DNA of 64,000 bases from Pseudomonadales bacterium (GCA_024234615.1 JACKNY010000003.1:62001-126000), one strand, 5' to 3'; shown: positions 7,741-16,156, numbered from the stretch's first letter. Numbers and translations are program-made. Notes: generated by a model from the letters alone, not told the origin.

Positions 7741-8994
7741 TTAATCGATCTTCATTACCACCGAATCAACTAGATAAGGGTTATTAAAGCGGGCGATATC
7801 TCCCACTTTTAATCCTGGTAACGGCAGCAATCGCGCTGACAAGGGTTTTTGGTACTTGGTCGCTAACGCCGCCATATCACCGATTAAGGCGGCAATCGCA
7901 TCGGATGTAGTATCACCCGCTAGAGGCACCACATCAAGCCCAGTACCGCACACGCTGGAATAGAGGAGTAATTCGGAAACTGAGTAGCGGCCTTCCGCCG
8001 CCCGCGCTGACAGAACGCTATCCTCTAAAACCGGCAACATGAGTCCAGAATAGCCACATTTTTTTAGGTTGAGTGATTTGAGAACGTCGGTAATAGCCGC
8101 ACATCCCGCCAGCGTTGAGGCACTGCCAAAAGGCGCTCCGGTCAATATTTCGATTGCTTGACCAATACTGGCATCGGGTGCCGGCGCCGGTGACACATCC
8201 ATACCCAGGTAGCGGCGCTGTGATTGCCCGGCAAGGATTAACGCTTGTTTTGCCAGCGGCTCATAAAGATTTTCCATCTGTTGTTTTAATCTGCGCTTGG
8301 CATCACTCCTATCCGATGTCTCACTAAAAACTGTCTGCAACAGACGTGGCGACTCAAGCCCAAGACTAAAGGCTGGTTTTCCTTGGTGATAAGCCGCCGG
8401 AAAAAATGGCGTCCCAGGCGGACAAAAAGCACTAGCCGCGAAGCGAAAGTTCCCTTCGCCATTTGTAAGCACCTGAGCAATTGATTGTATCGCTTCAGCG
8501 GCAACATCAACGGTCTGCTGATGAACGCCCAACTTGGTAGAAGCAACCTGCACCGAAAAGTTAATACTCTGGGTATTTTTAATCAGCTCCGCAGCCCAGG
8601 CCGCAAAATCTTTTTTCAGAAGGTTTTTTGTGATCACCGGGCCAATGCTGAAATTCAGCTGATGTGCCGTAGCGATCTGGTCAAGCTTTAGTAATTTTTC
8701 TATGCTTCGATCGCTTGACCAATCCTCGCAGTATTCTGTCAAGGGCTGAGTCGCCACCCGCACCGTCTGCACCTCATAACCTAAAGCTTGGTAAGAGGAC
8801 CTTGCTTGCAGCAAAAATTCAATGGCGTTCATCAGGCTGGTAGTATCGCTAGTATTTTGCATCTGTACACCAGCGGTAATTGTTCTGATTCGGAACAATT
8901 TCTGCCCGGCACCAGCAACCCTTGGCATCATTCCCATTAGCGCTCCCGCCCCCAGCAATCCAATGATTTCTCGTCGCGAAAACTTAGTATTCAT
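7741..8994 (-). CDS. DUF711-family (UPF0210-like) protein with twin-arginine-like leader
   Basis: A 417-residue protein with a DUF711 domain. The start of the domain, FRIRTITAGVQMQ (about residues 34-46), and glycine-rich regions such as GAPFGSASTLAGCAA and YSGLMLPVLEDSVL fit that family. It differs from typical cytosolic members in having an N-terminal leader with SRREIIGLLGAGALMGM, resembling a Tat signal (twin Arg at 6-7, hydrophobic core, then AGAG), so the protein is probably exported folded. The reaction of DUF711 proteins is unknown; some relatives are annotated as glycyl-radical-like or deacetylase-like without proof. It starts 6 bases after the hit stop codon, so the two are almost certainly co-transcribed. 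Confidence 0.7.
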   Translation of the reverse strand: MNTKFSRREIIGLLGAGALMGMMPRVAGAGQKLFRIRTITAGVQMQNTSDTTSLMNAIEFLLQARSSYQALGYEVQTVRVATQPLTEYCEDWSSDRSIEKLLKLDQIATAHQLNFSIGPVITKNLLKKDFAAWAAELIKNTQSINFSVQVASTKLGVHQQTVDVAAEAIQSIAQVLTNGEGNFRFAASAFCPPGTPFFPAAYHQGKPAFSLGLESPRLLQTVFSETSDRSDAKRRLKQQMENLYEPLAKQALILAGQSQRRYLGMDVSPAPAPDASIGQAIEILTGAPFGSASTLAGCAAITDVLKSLNLKKCGYSGLMLPVLEDSVLSARAAEGRYSVSELLLYSSVCGTGLDVVPLAGDTTSDAIAALIGDMAALATKYQKPLSARLLPLPGLKVGDIARFNNPYLVDSVVMKID

Positions 8995-9000
8995 GTTGGC

Positions 9001-9342
9001 CTACCCCGGCGGCCACATAAAATCGCGCCCGCCCAAAACATGCAAATGCAGATGAAATACGCTTTGCCCCACCGCAGCGCCATTATTGATAACTAAGCGA
9101 AACGCATCCCCATAACCTTCATTGCTTGCAAGGTCCGATGCTACGGTCATCAAATGTCCGAGCAAAGGCTCATCCGCTGGCTCAGCATCTACCAATTTGG
9201 CTATACATTTTTTCGGAATCACCAGGATATGCATGGGTGCTTTGGGGTTTATGTCACGAAAGGCAAGGCATTGCTCGTCTTCATAAACGATGTCAGCGGG
9301 AATTTCACGGTCAATAATTTTCGTAAACAGTGTGTCTGTCAT
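9001..9342 (-). CDS. hinT: HIT-family nucleotide hydrolase (HinT-like)
   Basis: A 113-residue histidine-triad protein. The triad is VFHLHLHVLGGRDF near the C-terminus (HxHxH), where the central His attacks the phosphoramidate. The N-terminal TLFTKIIDREIPADIVYEDE and the PKAPMHILVIPKK segment are typical of HinT, which hydrolyses adenosine phosphoramidates and lysyl-AMP. Length equals that of E. coli HinT. It heads a minus-strand operon with the DUF711 gene. It is followed upstream by the SpmAB fusion (gap of 132 bases), which is probably a separate unit. Confidence 0.92.
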   Translation of the reverse strand: MTDTLFTKIIDREIPADIVYEDEQCLAFRDINPKAPMHILVIPKKCIAKLVDAEPADEPLLGHLMTVASDLASNEGYGDAFRLVINNGAAVGQSVFHLHLHVLGGRDFMWPPG

Positions 9343-9474
9343 AAAAGTACCTCGCTGCCAAGACTAGGCTCATGAATCATCTTGGAAAAACATCAAATGT
9401 GGATAGAGAAATTGTCGCAGCTATTGATAGGGGCTGTCCAGGCTTGCGTTCTCTGCATGATAGCTTTGTCTGTG

Positions 9475-10704
9475 CTATCCAAAAAACCAATAAGAAACCA
9501 AAATTGCAGTGATGATACCAACGAGATCGGCAAAGAGCCCACAGGCAATGGCATGACGTACCTTTTTAATACCCACGCTGCCAAAATAGACGGCCAGCAC
9601 ATAAAAAGTTGTCTCCGTGCTGCCTTGAATCGTTGCTGAAACTAAAGCGGGGAAAGAGTCAACCCCGTAGGTGGACATGGTTTCTAACATCATGGCACGC
9701 GCACCGCTGCCGCTTAACGGCTTCATCAGTGCGGTCGGCAGTGCTTTGACGAACTCTGCATCCAAGCCCAAACCAACGACCAAGCGTTCGATAATCCATA
9801 TTAGTCCATCTAACACGCCGCTGGCGCGAAAAACACCTATGGCCACGAGCATTCCGACCAGATAAGGAATAATACGCACCGCCACACCAAAGCCCTGTTT
9901 AGCTCCCACAATAAAAGCTTCATACACATTAACTCGGCGGTAATAGCCATGCACAAGAAACAGCATGATGACAGCAAAAAGAATAAAGTTACCAAGCTGC
10001 GTCGAGAAGGGTGCCATCGCCTCCGGTGGCATTTGCGCTAAAGTAAAGACGAGCATAGACAGGAGCAAAATAAAACCCGCGATATAGGCCCACACTACAC
10101 GATCCCAGATCGGTAATTTTTGAATACTGGCAGTCAGCAACAGACCAGCCAGCGTCGATGCTGTCGTCGCTAACAATATCGGGATGAACACCAAGGCTGG
10201 CTCTGCTGCACCCTGCTGCGCGCGGAACAGAAATACAGTCACCGGTAGTAAGGTGACTGAAGAGGTGTTGAGTACGAGAAATAATATTTGCGCGTCTGAA
10301 GCACTATCCTTGCTGGTGTTCAAGGATTGCAAATCACGCATGGCTTTGAGCCCCAAAGGGGTTGCCGCATTATCTAAGCCAAGCACATTGGCACCCAGAT
10401 TCATAGTAACGGAGCCCAGCGCCGGATGCCCTTGCGGTATTTCGGGCATCAGTCTGCGAAACAACGGCGCGAGCAATTTCGCTACCTTGGCGATCATACC
10501 GGAAGCTTCTGCCACCTTAAAAAAGCCGAGCCAAAGACAAAGTACACCAATCAATCCAAGCGAAATTTCAACGCCCAGTTTGGCCATATCGAAAGTGGCG
10601 GTAATAACATCGGAGAAAATATGTGCTTGGCCCATCAACAGCCATTGCAAAAGGCTGGCGATAAACGCAAGCAGGAAGAAACCGAACCAAATATGGCTTA
10701 ACAC
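9475..10704 (-). CDS. Fused SpmA-SpmB nucleoside-recognition (Gate) membrane protein
   Basis: A 409-residue polytopic membrane protein with two nucleoside-recognition/Gate domains. The N-terminal half (about 35-190) matches SpmA, with the conserved NLGANVLGLDNAATPLGLKAM. The C-terminal half (about 250-409) matches SpmB, with PLSGSGARAMMLETM and GSTETTFYVLAVYFGSVG. In Bacillus these are separate proteins needed for spore core dehydration; fused forms occur in non-sporulating Gram-negative bacteria, where the role is unknown. It probably transports or gates a solute across the inner membrane. The start is GTG at 10704 without a clear ribosome-binding site. Confidence 0.85.
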   Translation of the reverse strand: MLSHIWFGFFLLAFIASLLQWLLMGQAHIFSDVITATFDMAKLGVEISLGLIGVLCLWLGFFKVAEASGMIAKVAKLLAPLFRRLMPEIPQGHPALGSVTMNLGANVLGLDNAATPLGLKAMRDLQSLNTSKDSASDAQILFLVLNTSSVTLLPVTVFLFRAQQGAAEPALVFIPILLATTASTLAGLLLTASIQKLPIWDRVVWAYIAGFILLLSMLVFTLAQMPPEAMAPFSTQLGNFILFAVIMLFLVHGYYRRVNVYEAFIVGAKQGFGVAVRIIPYLVGMLVAIGVFRASGVLDGLIWIIERLVVGLGLDAEFVKALPTALMKPLSGSGARAMMLETMSTYGVDSFPALVSATIQGSTETTFYVLAVYFGSVGIKKVRHAIACGLFADLVGIITAILVSYWFFG

Positions 10705-10823
10705 TTAACCACCCGGTTCGGCATAAATTCGCAAGTGCAATAGTGAGCAGTTCAGATTTCTCCTGCCAGCTTGCCACACGGCCAACGCCAGCACCTGCTC
10801 TAAAACTTTAATTTGAGCGGACA

Positions 10824-11213
10824 CTAATTAATATGAGAACACTTTTCTAACACGTAACGCGCCTCAGGCGTTATGAGCTTAAGCCTGAAACCTGTGCCAT
10901 AAAATGATGGACTCGTCCGCTCACACCAAACACTTTCGGCGTCCAGTTGCGCACGGTCAGTGGCGTCAGAACCATTGGGCGATTGCGACAACAGCATATA
11001 TTCATAAATTCCACCAATATGGATTGGATTGACGCTACTGGTTACTAACAATCCATCTTCAGACCAATCCGCAACCAGGCCAATATATTCATTAGTATTT
11101 CTATCGAAAACACTGACAGTACTGCTTAAGCTTTTTCTAACGTAATTCCTTCTTTCGTCCACTTTCTCAGCCCTTCTTGTCGTTATATTTCGCAGTTCGT
11201 ATAATGCTCGCAC
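10824..11213 (-). CDS. PilZ-domain c-di-GMP-binding protein
   Basis: A 129-residue protein made almost entirely of a PilZ domain. The RxxxR-type ligand motif is visible as ERRNYVRK (about residues 20-27), and the DxSxxG part as ADWSEDGLLV (about 47-56), so the c-di-GMP contacts appear intact. The C-terminal strand GTGFRLKLITPEARYVLEKC completes the barrel. It is a stand-alone receptor rather than a fusion, and its target is not evident. The start is probably the GTG at 11213, although an internal GTG could also serve. It is one of two PilZ-like genes in this window; the MSHA extension ATPase also carries c-di-GMP-binding repeats. Confidence 0.8.
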   Translation of the reverse strand: MRALYELRNITTRRAEKVDERRNYVRKSLSSTVSVFDRNTNEYIGLVADWSEDGLLVTSSVNPIHIGGIYEYMLLSQSPNGSDATDRAQLDAESVWCERTSPSFYGTGFRLKLITPEARYVLEKCSHIN

Positions 11214-11321
11214 CGACTAAAGTGTATCTCTCATTAAATCTGACCGGAATCTATTAATCACTCGCAAAACGATGATTGTTCTTTTACTCTAGAGACTTCC
11301 GAAGCTTATCTCAATTTCGAT

Positions 11322-11969
11322 ATGACAGCAAAGCGCTCACTCAGTATTTTAGATCAACTGTTAATTCAGACAGATCGCGCTTTGCGTGCGGTTGCTGCGC
11401 AATCTCCACATTCTGAACGGCCGTCTCCAGCAGCACAAGCGGATAGTCCAGAACTAGATGCCGCCGACCGCAAGCATGTGGCCGGATTAATGCGCATAAA
11501 CCATACCGGAGAGGTTTGCGCCCAGGCACTCTATCAAGGGCAGGCGCTGACGGCTCGCCTTGCCAATGTTAGGGATGAAATGCAGCAGGCGATGATTGAA
11601 GAAGAGGATCATCTGGCTTGGTGCCAGCAGCGTTTGAATGAACTCGACAGCCACCCCAGCATACTTAATCCTTTGTTTTATTCCGCCTCATTCGGTGTTG
11701 GCGCAATCGCTGGTATCGCTGGAGACAAATGGAGCCTGGGCTTTGTTGCAGAAACAGAGAAGCAAGTCTGCCGACATTTGGAAAATCACCTACAACGATT
11801 ACCAAAACAGGACCATAAGTCCCGCGCTATTCTCGAACAAATGAATGAAGATGAGGCAAAGCATGCCGACCATGCAATCACGGCAGGCGGCACAGAGTTA
11901 CCGGCACCGATTCGTTTGGCGATGGCTTTGATGTCCAAGGTTATGACTAAAACCACCTATCATATATAA
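11322..11969 (+). CDS. coq7: 2-nonaprenyl-3-methyl-6-methoxy-1,4-benzoquinol hydroxylase (demethoxyubiquinone hydroxylase)
   Basis: A di-iron hydroxylase of the Coq7/CAT5 family, acting late in ubiquinone synthesis. The iron ligands appear in the expected places: the first glutamate in RINHTGEVCAQALY (about 60-73), then EEEDHLAW (about 91-98), and the C-terminal EQMNEDEAKHADHA (about 174-187). Length (215) fits bacterial Coq7. Many gammaproteobacteria use the flavoprotein UbiF for this step; the presence of Coq7 places this organism with groups such as Pseudomonas. The gene is monocistronic here. Its 3' end overlaps the broken elaA-like gene on the other strand by about 10 bases. Confidence 0.93.
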   Translation: MTAKRSLSILDQLLIQTDRALRAVAAQSPHSERPSPAAQADSPELDAADRKHVAGLMRINHTGEVCAQALYQGQALTARLANVRDEMQQAMIEEEDHLAWCQQRLNELDSHPSILNPLFYSASFGVGAIAGIAGDKWSLGFVAETEKQVCRHLENHLQRLPKQDHKSRAILEQMNEDEAKHADHAITAGGTELPAPIRLAMALMSKVMTKTTYHI

Positions 11970-12211
11970 GTATCTTCGTGTCCAGGTGCTACGACACGTA
12001 GATAAGCCAGTATCACCCTTGCCTCTCTATCGTTGCTTTGCCAAGCGGTTAAGTGCGGCGCAGCCTCATCTAAACCATCGACGTCCTGAGAAACGCCGAG
12101 CTGTTCGACCGCAAAAATTGCTTGCCTAACCTTCAGAATTTCATAGCACTCATGTTTCGAAAGCTCAGCAAAGGTTGTCTACCGCCATTCGAGCTCAGGT
12201 TCTCTACTCAT
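11960..12211 (-). pseudogene. elaA-like GNAT acetyltransferase, broken
   Basis: On the minus strand this interval reads as the first half of an ElaA-type GNAT. It includes FAELSKHECYEILKVRQAIF, the VEQ segment, then QDVDGLDEAAPHLTAW and ARVILAYLRVVAPG, matching ElaA's VEQ...DxDGLD...AYLRLxxPG pattern. An in-frame TAG sits at 12179-12181, ten codons after the likely ATG at 12209-12211. The frame then ends at 11960-11962 just after AYLRVVAPG, so about the last 70 residues, including the acetyl-CoA loop, are missing. The truncation point abuts the coq7 3' end, suggesting a deletion. It is too short and damaged to be functional. Confidence 0.75.
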
Positions 12212-12247
12212 TAGAACAACCCTATTACAATGAGTCGCAATATCACT

Positions 12248-12886
12248 TTAGGGTGCCAAACGCTCGATACTCCACTCTTGGTTCGCCCCCAGTTGGTACT
12301 GAAACCTGTCATGTAAACGATTAGGGCCGCCCTGCCAGAATTCTATTTCATGTGGGCGGATACAATAACCACCCCAAAAAGAAGGCAGCGGTACCTCACC
12401 ATGAGCAAACTTTTGTTTCACCTCTGCAAACTTCTGTTCCAACAACATGCGCGAAGACAAAGGCTGACTTTGCTCGGACACCCAGGCACCAAGCTGACTA
12501 TCCTTGGGCCGGGAAATAAAGTATTTCAGCACCTGAGCTGTCGATAATCTTTCCGCGACGCCACAGATCTTTACCTGCCGCTCCAATGGTAACCACGCAA
12601 AGTGAAGGCTGACTTTAGCGTTAATCGCAATCTCTTTAGCTTTACGACTGCCTAGGTTGGTATAGAAAACAAATCCATTTGCATCACATTGTTTGACCAG
12701 CACGATTCTTTGCGAAGGCTGCCCGGTACTATCCACCGTCGCTACCGTCATCGCTGTTGGATCCACCAGATCAGCATCGATTGCCTGCCTGAGCCAGCTT
12801 TGAAACTGGGTGATGGGATCTTTATCCAGCTGCTCTCTATGCAATCCGCCAGCAAGGTATTCGCGTCGTATATGATCAATATCCAT
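12248..12886 (-). CDS. pdxH: Pyridoxamine 5'-phosphate oxidase
   Basis: A 212-residue FMN-dependent PdxH, which oxidises pyridoxine/pyridoxamine 5'-phosphate to pyridoxal 5'-phosphate, the last step of B6 synthesis and salvage. Conserved parts are GLHREQLDKDPITQF (N-terminus), the FMN-binding QRIVLVKQCDANGFVFYTN and GSRKAKEI, and the signature IEFWQGGPNRLHDRF near the C-terminus. Length is close to the 218 residues of E. coli PdxH. It starts 3 bases after the stop of the OsmC-family gene, so the two probably share a transcript. Confidence 0.95.
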   Translation of the reverse strand: MDIDHIRREYLAGGLHREQLDKDPITQFQSWLRQAIDADLVDPTAMTVATVDSTGQPSQRIVLVKQCDANGFVFYTNLGSRKAKEIAINAKVSLHFAWLPLERQVKICGVAERLSTAQVLKYFISRPKDSQLGAWVSEQSQPLSSRMLLEQKFAEVKQKFAHGEVPLPSFWGGYCIRPHEIEFWQGGPNRLHDRFQYQLGANQEWSIERLAP

Positions 12887-12889
12887 AGT

Positions 12890-13324
12890 TCAAGCAGCCG
12901 TTACATTAAGGTCTTTAATTTCAAAACTATGGCTAATTTCTACCCCGGCCCGTTCCAACATAATAGAGGCAGAACAGAACTTTTCCGCCGACAGAGACAC
13001 CGCGCGCGCCACTGCGGCTTCCTTGAGTGAACGCCCAGAAACGACAAAATGAATCTTTATTTTGGTGAATACCGCAGGCACCTCATCGGCACGTTCTGCC
13101 TCCAGGTGAGCAACACAATCCGTCACTTCTTGACGTGATTTCTTAAGAATACTCATCACATCGAAGGAGGTGCAGCCACCCAGCCCCATTAGAATTAGCT
13201 CCATCGGTCGCGCCCCGGCATTACGACCGCCATGAGATTCCGGCCCATCAACAACCACCTGATGGCCACTGCCAGACTCCGCTAGAAAATTTACGTCTTC
13301 TACCCATTTTATCGTTGCTTGCAT
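12890..13324 (-). CDS. OsmC/Ohr-family protein (YhfA-like)
   Basis: A 144-residue OsmC-superfamily protein. The two reactive cysteines of the family appear in LMGLGGCTSFDVMSIL (about residue 51) and in AEKFCSASIML (about residue 120). ARPMELILMGLGGC is the hallmark of the YhfA subgroup. OsmC and Ohr reduce organic hydroperoxides through these cysteines; whether the YhfA subgroup does so in vivo is not established. It precedes pdxH with only 3 bases between them. Confidence 0.88.
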   Translation of the reverse strand: MQATIKWVEDVNFLAESGSGHQVVVDGPESHGGRNAGARPMELILMGLGGCTSFDVMSILKKSRQEVTDCVAHLEAERADEVPAVFTKIKIHFVVSGRSLKEAAVARAVSLSAEKFCSASIMLERAGVEISHSFEIKDLNVTAA

Positions 13325-13386
13325 AAACTACTCTTAAATCCATTAATGGAGAGGCTGTATTATAAGGTTCCACAGGAAATTGAGAA

Positions 13387-14241
13387 ATGAATCTTTTGCC
13401 TGACATCGAGTGCTGGTTATTACAGCAAGGCCACCACGCCCCATTTAGAGCAACTTCCATCTCTGGCGGCAACATTTGTGATTCGTACCGACTAGATACG
13501 GGTGACGGAAAGCGCTATTTTGTAAAACAAAAGGCCGCTGCACCACTGTCTTTTTTTTCTGCTGAAGCGGCGGGGTTAAGGGCAATTGCCACCACCAATA
13601 CAATTAGCACGCCTAAGGTTTTTCATTTTTCCAGCTCTTTCCTGCTGTTGGAATACTTACCTGTCACATCTCAGCACCACAATTATTGGCAAACATTCGC
13701 CGAACAATTGGCCAGCATGCACAGGATAACCATGCCCTGTTTCGGTTTCAGTATGGACAACTATTGTGGGAGTACCGCCCAACCAAATCCGAATAGCGCA
13801 AACGGTCACGATTTTTTTGCCCAGCACCGCTTGCTGTATCAGAGCCAATTAGCCTACGGCCAGGGGCTTTTGACCGCTCAGGACATGATCTTTGTCGAAA
13901 GACTTTGCTATCGTCTGGCCGACTTGATTCCAGTACAACCCGCCTGTTTAGTGCATGGCGATCTCTGGTCAGGCAATCATCATCCTGGGCGGCAAGGACG
14001 AGCTACTTTGATCGATCCAGCTTGCTATTGGGGTTGGGCGGAAACAGACATTGCCATGACTAAATTATTCGGTGGGTTTCCAGAAATTTTTTATCAACAC
14101 TACCATCAACACAACCCGTTTCAGGCCGACTGGGAAGAGCGCATGGATATTTATAATCTTTACCATTTACTGAACCACCTTAATTTATTCGGCCACAGTT
14201 ATTATGCGCAAGTGGCCATCATATTAAAACGTTACCAATAG
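13387..14241 (+). CDS. Fructosamine-3-kinase-like protein (YniA family)
   Basis: A 284-residue kinase-fold protein of the fructosamine kinase/YniA family, which phosphorylates ketosamines so that glycated amines can be released. The glycine-rich start SISGGNICDSYRL, the lysine strand RYFVKQKAA, the catalytic-loop LVHGDLWSGNHH (about residues 194-205) and the metal-binding LIDPACYWGWAETDIAMTKLFGGF are all present. The length fits. It is transcribed divergently from the OsmC-pdxH operon. The candidate small RNA unit begins about 90 bases after its stop. Confidence 0.9.
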   Translation: MNLLPDIECWLLQQGHHAPFRATSISGGNICDSYRLDTGDGKRYFVKQKAAAPLSFFSAEAAGLRAIATTNTISTPKVFHFSSSFLLLEYLPVTSQHHNYWQTFAEQLASMHRITMPCFGFSMDNYCGSTAQPNPNSANGHDFFAQHRLLYQSQLAYGQGLLTAQDMIFVERLCYRLADLIPVQPACLVHGDLWSGNHHPGRQGRATLIDPACYWGWAETDIAMTKLFGGFPEIFYQHYHQHNPFQADWEERMDIYNLYHLLNHLNLFGHSYYAQVAIILKRYQ

Positions 14242-14331
14242 CTACAATTAGTAAAATCTAATTTATCCTAATGTTTACGGTGAAAATCACAATCCTTTTT
14301 GATTTATAGTGAAATTAATTCTGTATTCGGC

Positions 14332-14360
14332 TTGACAGCATCCATATCTAGGGCTATTCT
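14332..14360 (+). promoter_or_regulatory. Strong sigma70 promoter of the candidate sRNA
   Basis: A perfect -35 TTGACA (14332-14337) is separated by exactly 17 bp from a TATTCT -10 (14355-14360). This is the best sigma70-like promoter I found in the window. It lies 90 bases downstream of the kinase gene and nearly 300 bases upstream of the next gene, and no sizeable open frame follows it. Confidence 0.7.
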
Positions 14361-14365
14361 TCACT

Positions 14366-14470
14366 ACAAGTTGTGTTACTTTATTTCACACAAAGAAACA
14401 CATGGTAACAGTTTCCTCCCACACACCTATGTGTGATACTTACGGATGGCCCCCCGCCATCCGTTTTTTT
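14366..14470 (+). ncRNA. Candidate small regulatory RNA, about 105 nt
   Basis: A transcript from the promoter at 14332-14360 would start near 14366 and end in the intrinsic terminator at 14470. Three stems can be drawn. The first is TTGTGT (14371-14376) with ACACAA (14388-14393). The second is CACAC (14422-14426) with GTGTG (14431-14435) around a CTAT loop. The third is the terminator stem. Between the first two is an unpaired pyrimidine-rich tract, TTTCCTCCC (14412-14420), complementary to a Shine-Dalgarno sequence. This is the layout of Hfq-dependent trans-acting sRNAs with an anti-ribosome-binding-site seed. I do not recognise a named family. There is no convincing ORF with a ribosome-binding site inside. 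Confidence 0.6.
14442..14470 (+). terminator. Intrinsic terminator of the candidate sRNA
   Basis: A perfect 9-bp stem, ACGGATGGC (14442-14450) and GCCATCCGT (14456-14464), around a CCCCC loop is followed by seven T residues. The nearest upstream stop codon is 200 bases away with a strong promoter between, so the terminator fits the small transcript better than the kinase gene. Confidence 0.85.
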
Positions 14471-14633
14471 ATGCCCAGAAAACCTTGCTCATCGCCATTA
14501 CTCTCACTAAGCTAAGCTGAAAACACCCCCTACCGGGACTTATTGATTACCGACATGTTAGCTCTTATGCTTATGACTAAACTGCCGATAATCATTTACA
14601 CTCAAACATGATCCATCATCTAGTAATAAGCCC

Positions 14634-15530
14634 ATGCCAGATCAGCCGCATAACAACAGCATCCTGAACAACCCTCACCCCCGAGCTGTTAACATTAAGC
14701 AACTCAAGGAAATCGTCTCTTACTTCCCGATAGGTGATCGCGTGAAGTACTTCCCTGAATACCAACCCGAGATGACGATGGAATCCATCGTGCTAGGCTA
14801 TGAAATCAATGGGCATCTAGTTTATACACAGAACCGATTAGACATTTTGCATAACGCCGAAGACAAAGGCCGCATCACTCTTCATATCGATAATCAAGAT
14901 TTAGAATTCACAAAGATTCACAGCTTTTGCGTTCTGTTGCCAGGCAAAGCAGGGGAAGAATACAAACTCAACTTCCTTAGCAAGGCCTCGCTCGGCAGCC
15001 GCGGCCAGTTTCGTAACGGCAACACCATTACACTAATTGCCCGCTATCAGGAGCGCGGTGCGATAATGGTTGAAACCAGTGTGCGTGAATCCATTCTGCC
15101 TAAAGATGGCTATTACCGAAACCATCAGCTGGTGCTCCTGGAGGTACTTGCAACCAGTTTAGAAATCAGTGAACAACGCACACATCACCGACTCATTTGC
15201 AATATGCCGATCAAATTAGAACTCACCGCCAACCAACAGCTTTATAACTGCATTTTGGTCAATTATTCAGAGGTCAGCACGCAGATTCGCTTTAACCCTG
15301 ACATACCGGTATCCAATACTCTAAAAGTCGGCGACCACCTGACGATGACACTAAAGCTGGATCAGCTGCATCGCACCTTTGTCATCAGGGGCTGCGTTAT
15401 GCGCTGCAGTGAAGACAACATAATCATGTTATTACAAGAAATCCTAGTCGGCAGTGAATTTCAACCCTTTGAGCTCATTCAAGCACTTGACGTGAAGTCC
15501 TCTCTGTTACAATACCCAGGGATACTCTGA
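14634..15530 (+). CDS. PilZ-like domain protein with N-terminal extension
   Basis: A 298-residue cytosolic protein. The C-terminal part (about residues 180-285) looks like a PilZ barrel: EQRTHHRLICNMPIKLEL provides an RxxxR-like basic motif, and NYSEVSTQIRF sits where the DxSxxG motif should be, so the second motif is degenerate. The N-terminal part (about 25-175) is beta-rich and may be a YcgR-N-like flanking domain. Because the glycine and aspartate of the second motif are missing, c-di-GMP binding is uncertain. It lies just upstream of fabA (about 107 bases) but has no obvious functional tie to fatty acid synthesis. Confidence 0.6.
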   Translation: MPDQPHNNSILNNPHPRAVNIKQLKEIVSYFPIGDRVKYFPEYQPEMTMESIVLGYEINGHLVYTQNRLDILHNAEDKGRITLHIDNQDLEFTKIHSFCVLLPGKAGEEYKLNFLSKASLGSRGQFRNGNTITLIARYQERGAIMVETSVRESILPKDGYYRNHQLVLLEVLATSLEISEQRTHHRLICNMPIKLELTANQQLYNCILVNYSEVSTQIRFNPDIPVSNTLKVGDHLTMTLKLDQLHRTFVIRGCVMRCSEDNIIMLLQEILVGSEFQPFELIQALDVKSSLLQYPGIL

Positions 15531-15637
15531 TTTCGTATTACATAGTCAAAGCCGCCAATGCGCGTGAATTTAATTGTTATCCTCCCCTCCTGTTGCGTAC
15601 AATACGGCTTCGAAATCGTGATAACTTGGAATACTGG

Positions 15638-16156
15638 ATGACACAAAGACAGCAATCCTTTACAAAAGAAGAACTACTCAGCTGCGGACGCGGCGAAATG
15701 TTTGGCCCGGGTAATGCCCAATTACCCATTCCTAATATGCTCATGATCGATCGAATCACCGAAATATCAGTTGAAAGCGGCGAATACGGCAAAGGTGGAA
15801 TTATTGCTGAATTAGACATAGACCCTAGCCTGTGGTTTTTTGATTGCCATTTCCCCGGCGACCCGGTCATGCCTGGCTGCCTTGGGCTCGATGCCATGTG
15901 GCAATTAGTAGGTTTTTATCTGGGCTGGATGGGTTACCCGGGGAAAGGCCGAGCCCTGGGATGCGGAGAAGTAAAGTTTGCTGGCCAAATACTGCCTAGC
16001 GCCAAAAAAATCACCTACCAGATTGATCTTAAACGCGTTATCACACGAAAGTTAATTCTAGGTATCGGCGATGGCAGATTATCTGTGGATGGCAAAGAGA
16101 TTTATTTTGCTAAAGATTTGAGAGTTGGCCTGTTCAAGTCAACCGACAGCTTTTAA
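15638..16156 (+). CDS. fabA: 3-hydroxydecanoyl-ACP dehydratase/isomerase
   Basis: FabA dehydrates 3-hydroxydecanoyl-ACP and isomerises the product to the cis-3 form, the branch point for unsaturated fatty acids. The active-site His is in FFDCHFPGDPVMPGC and the Asp in LGLDAMWQLVGFYLGW. The conserved C-terminal FAKDLRVGLF is present. ATG 15638 gives 172 residues, the usual length, and the family N-terminus; the upstream frame start at 15593 would add 15 unneeded residues. fabB begins 9 bases downstream, the classic fabAB operon. Confidence 0.96.
   Translation: MTQRQQSFTKEELLSCGRGEMFGPGNAQLPIPNMLMIDRITEISVESGEYGKGGIIAELDIDPSLWFFDCHFPGDPVMPGCLGLDAMWQLVGFYLGWMGYPGKGRALGCGEVKFAGQILPSAKKITYQIDLKRVITRKLILGIGDGRLSVDGKEIYFAKDLRVGLFKSTDSF

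Noticed and set aside
11970..12247. Gap after coq7 first taken as non-coding
   Set aside because: Translation of the minus strand shows elaA-like sequence, so it is reported as a pseudogene instead.
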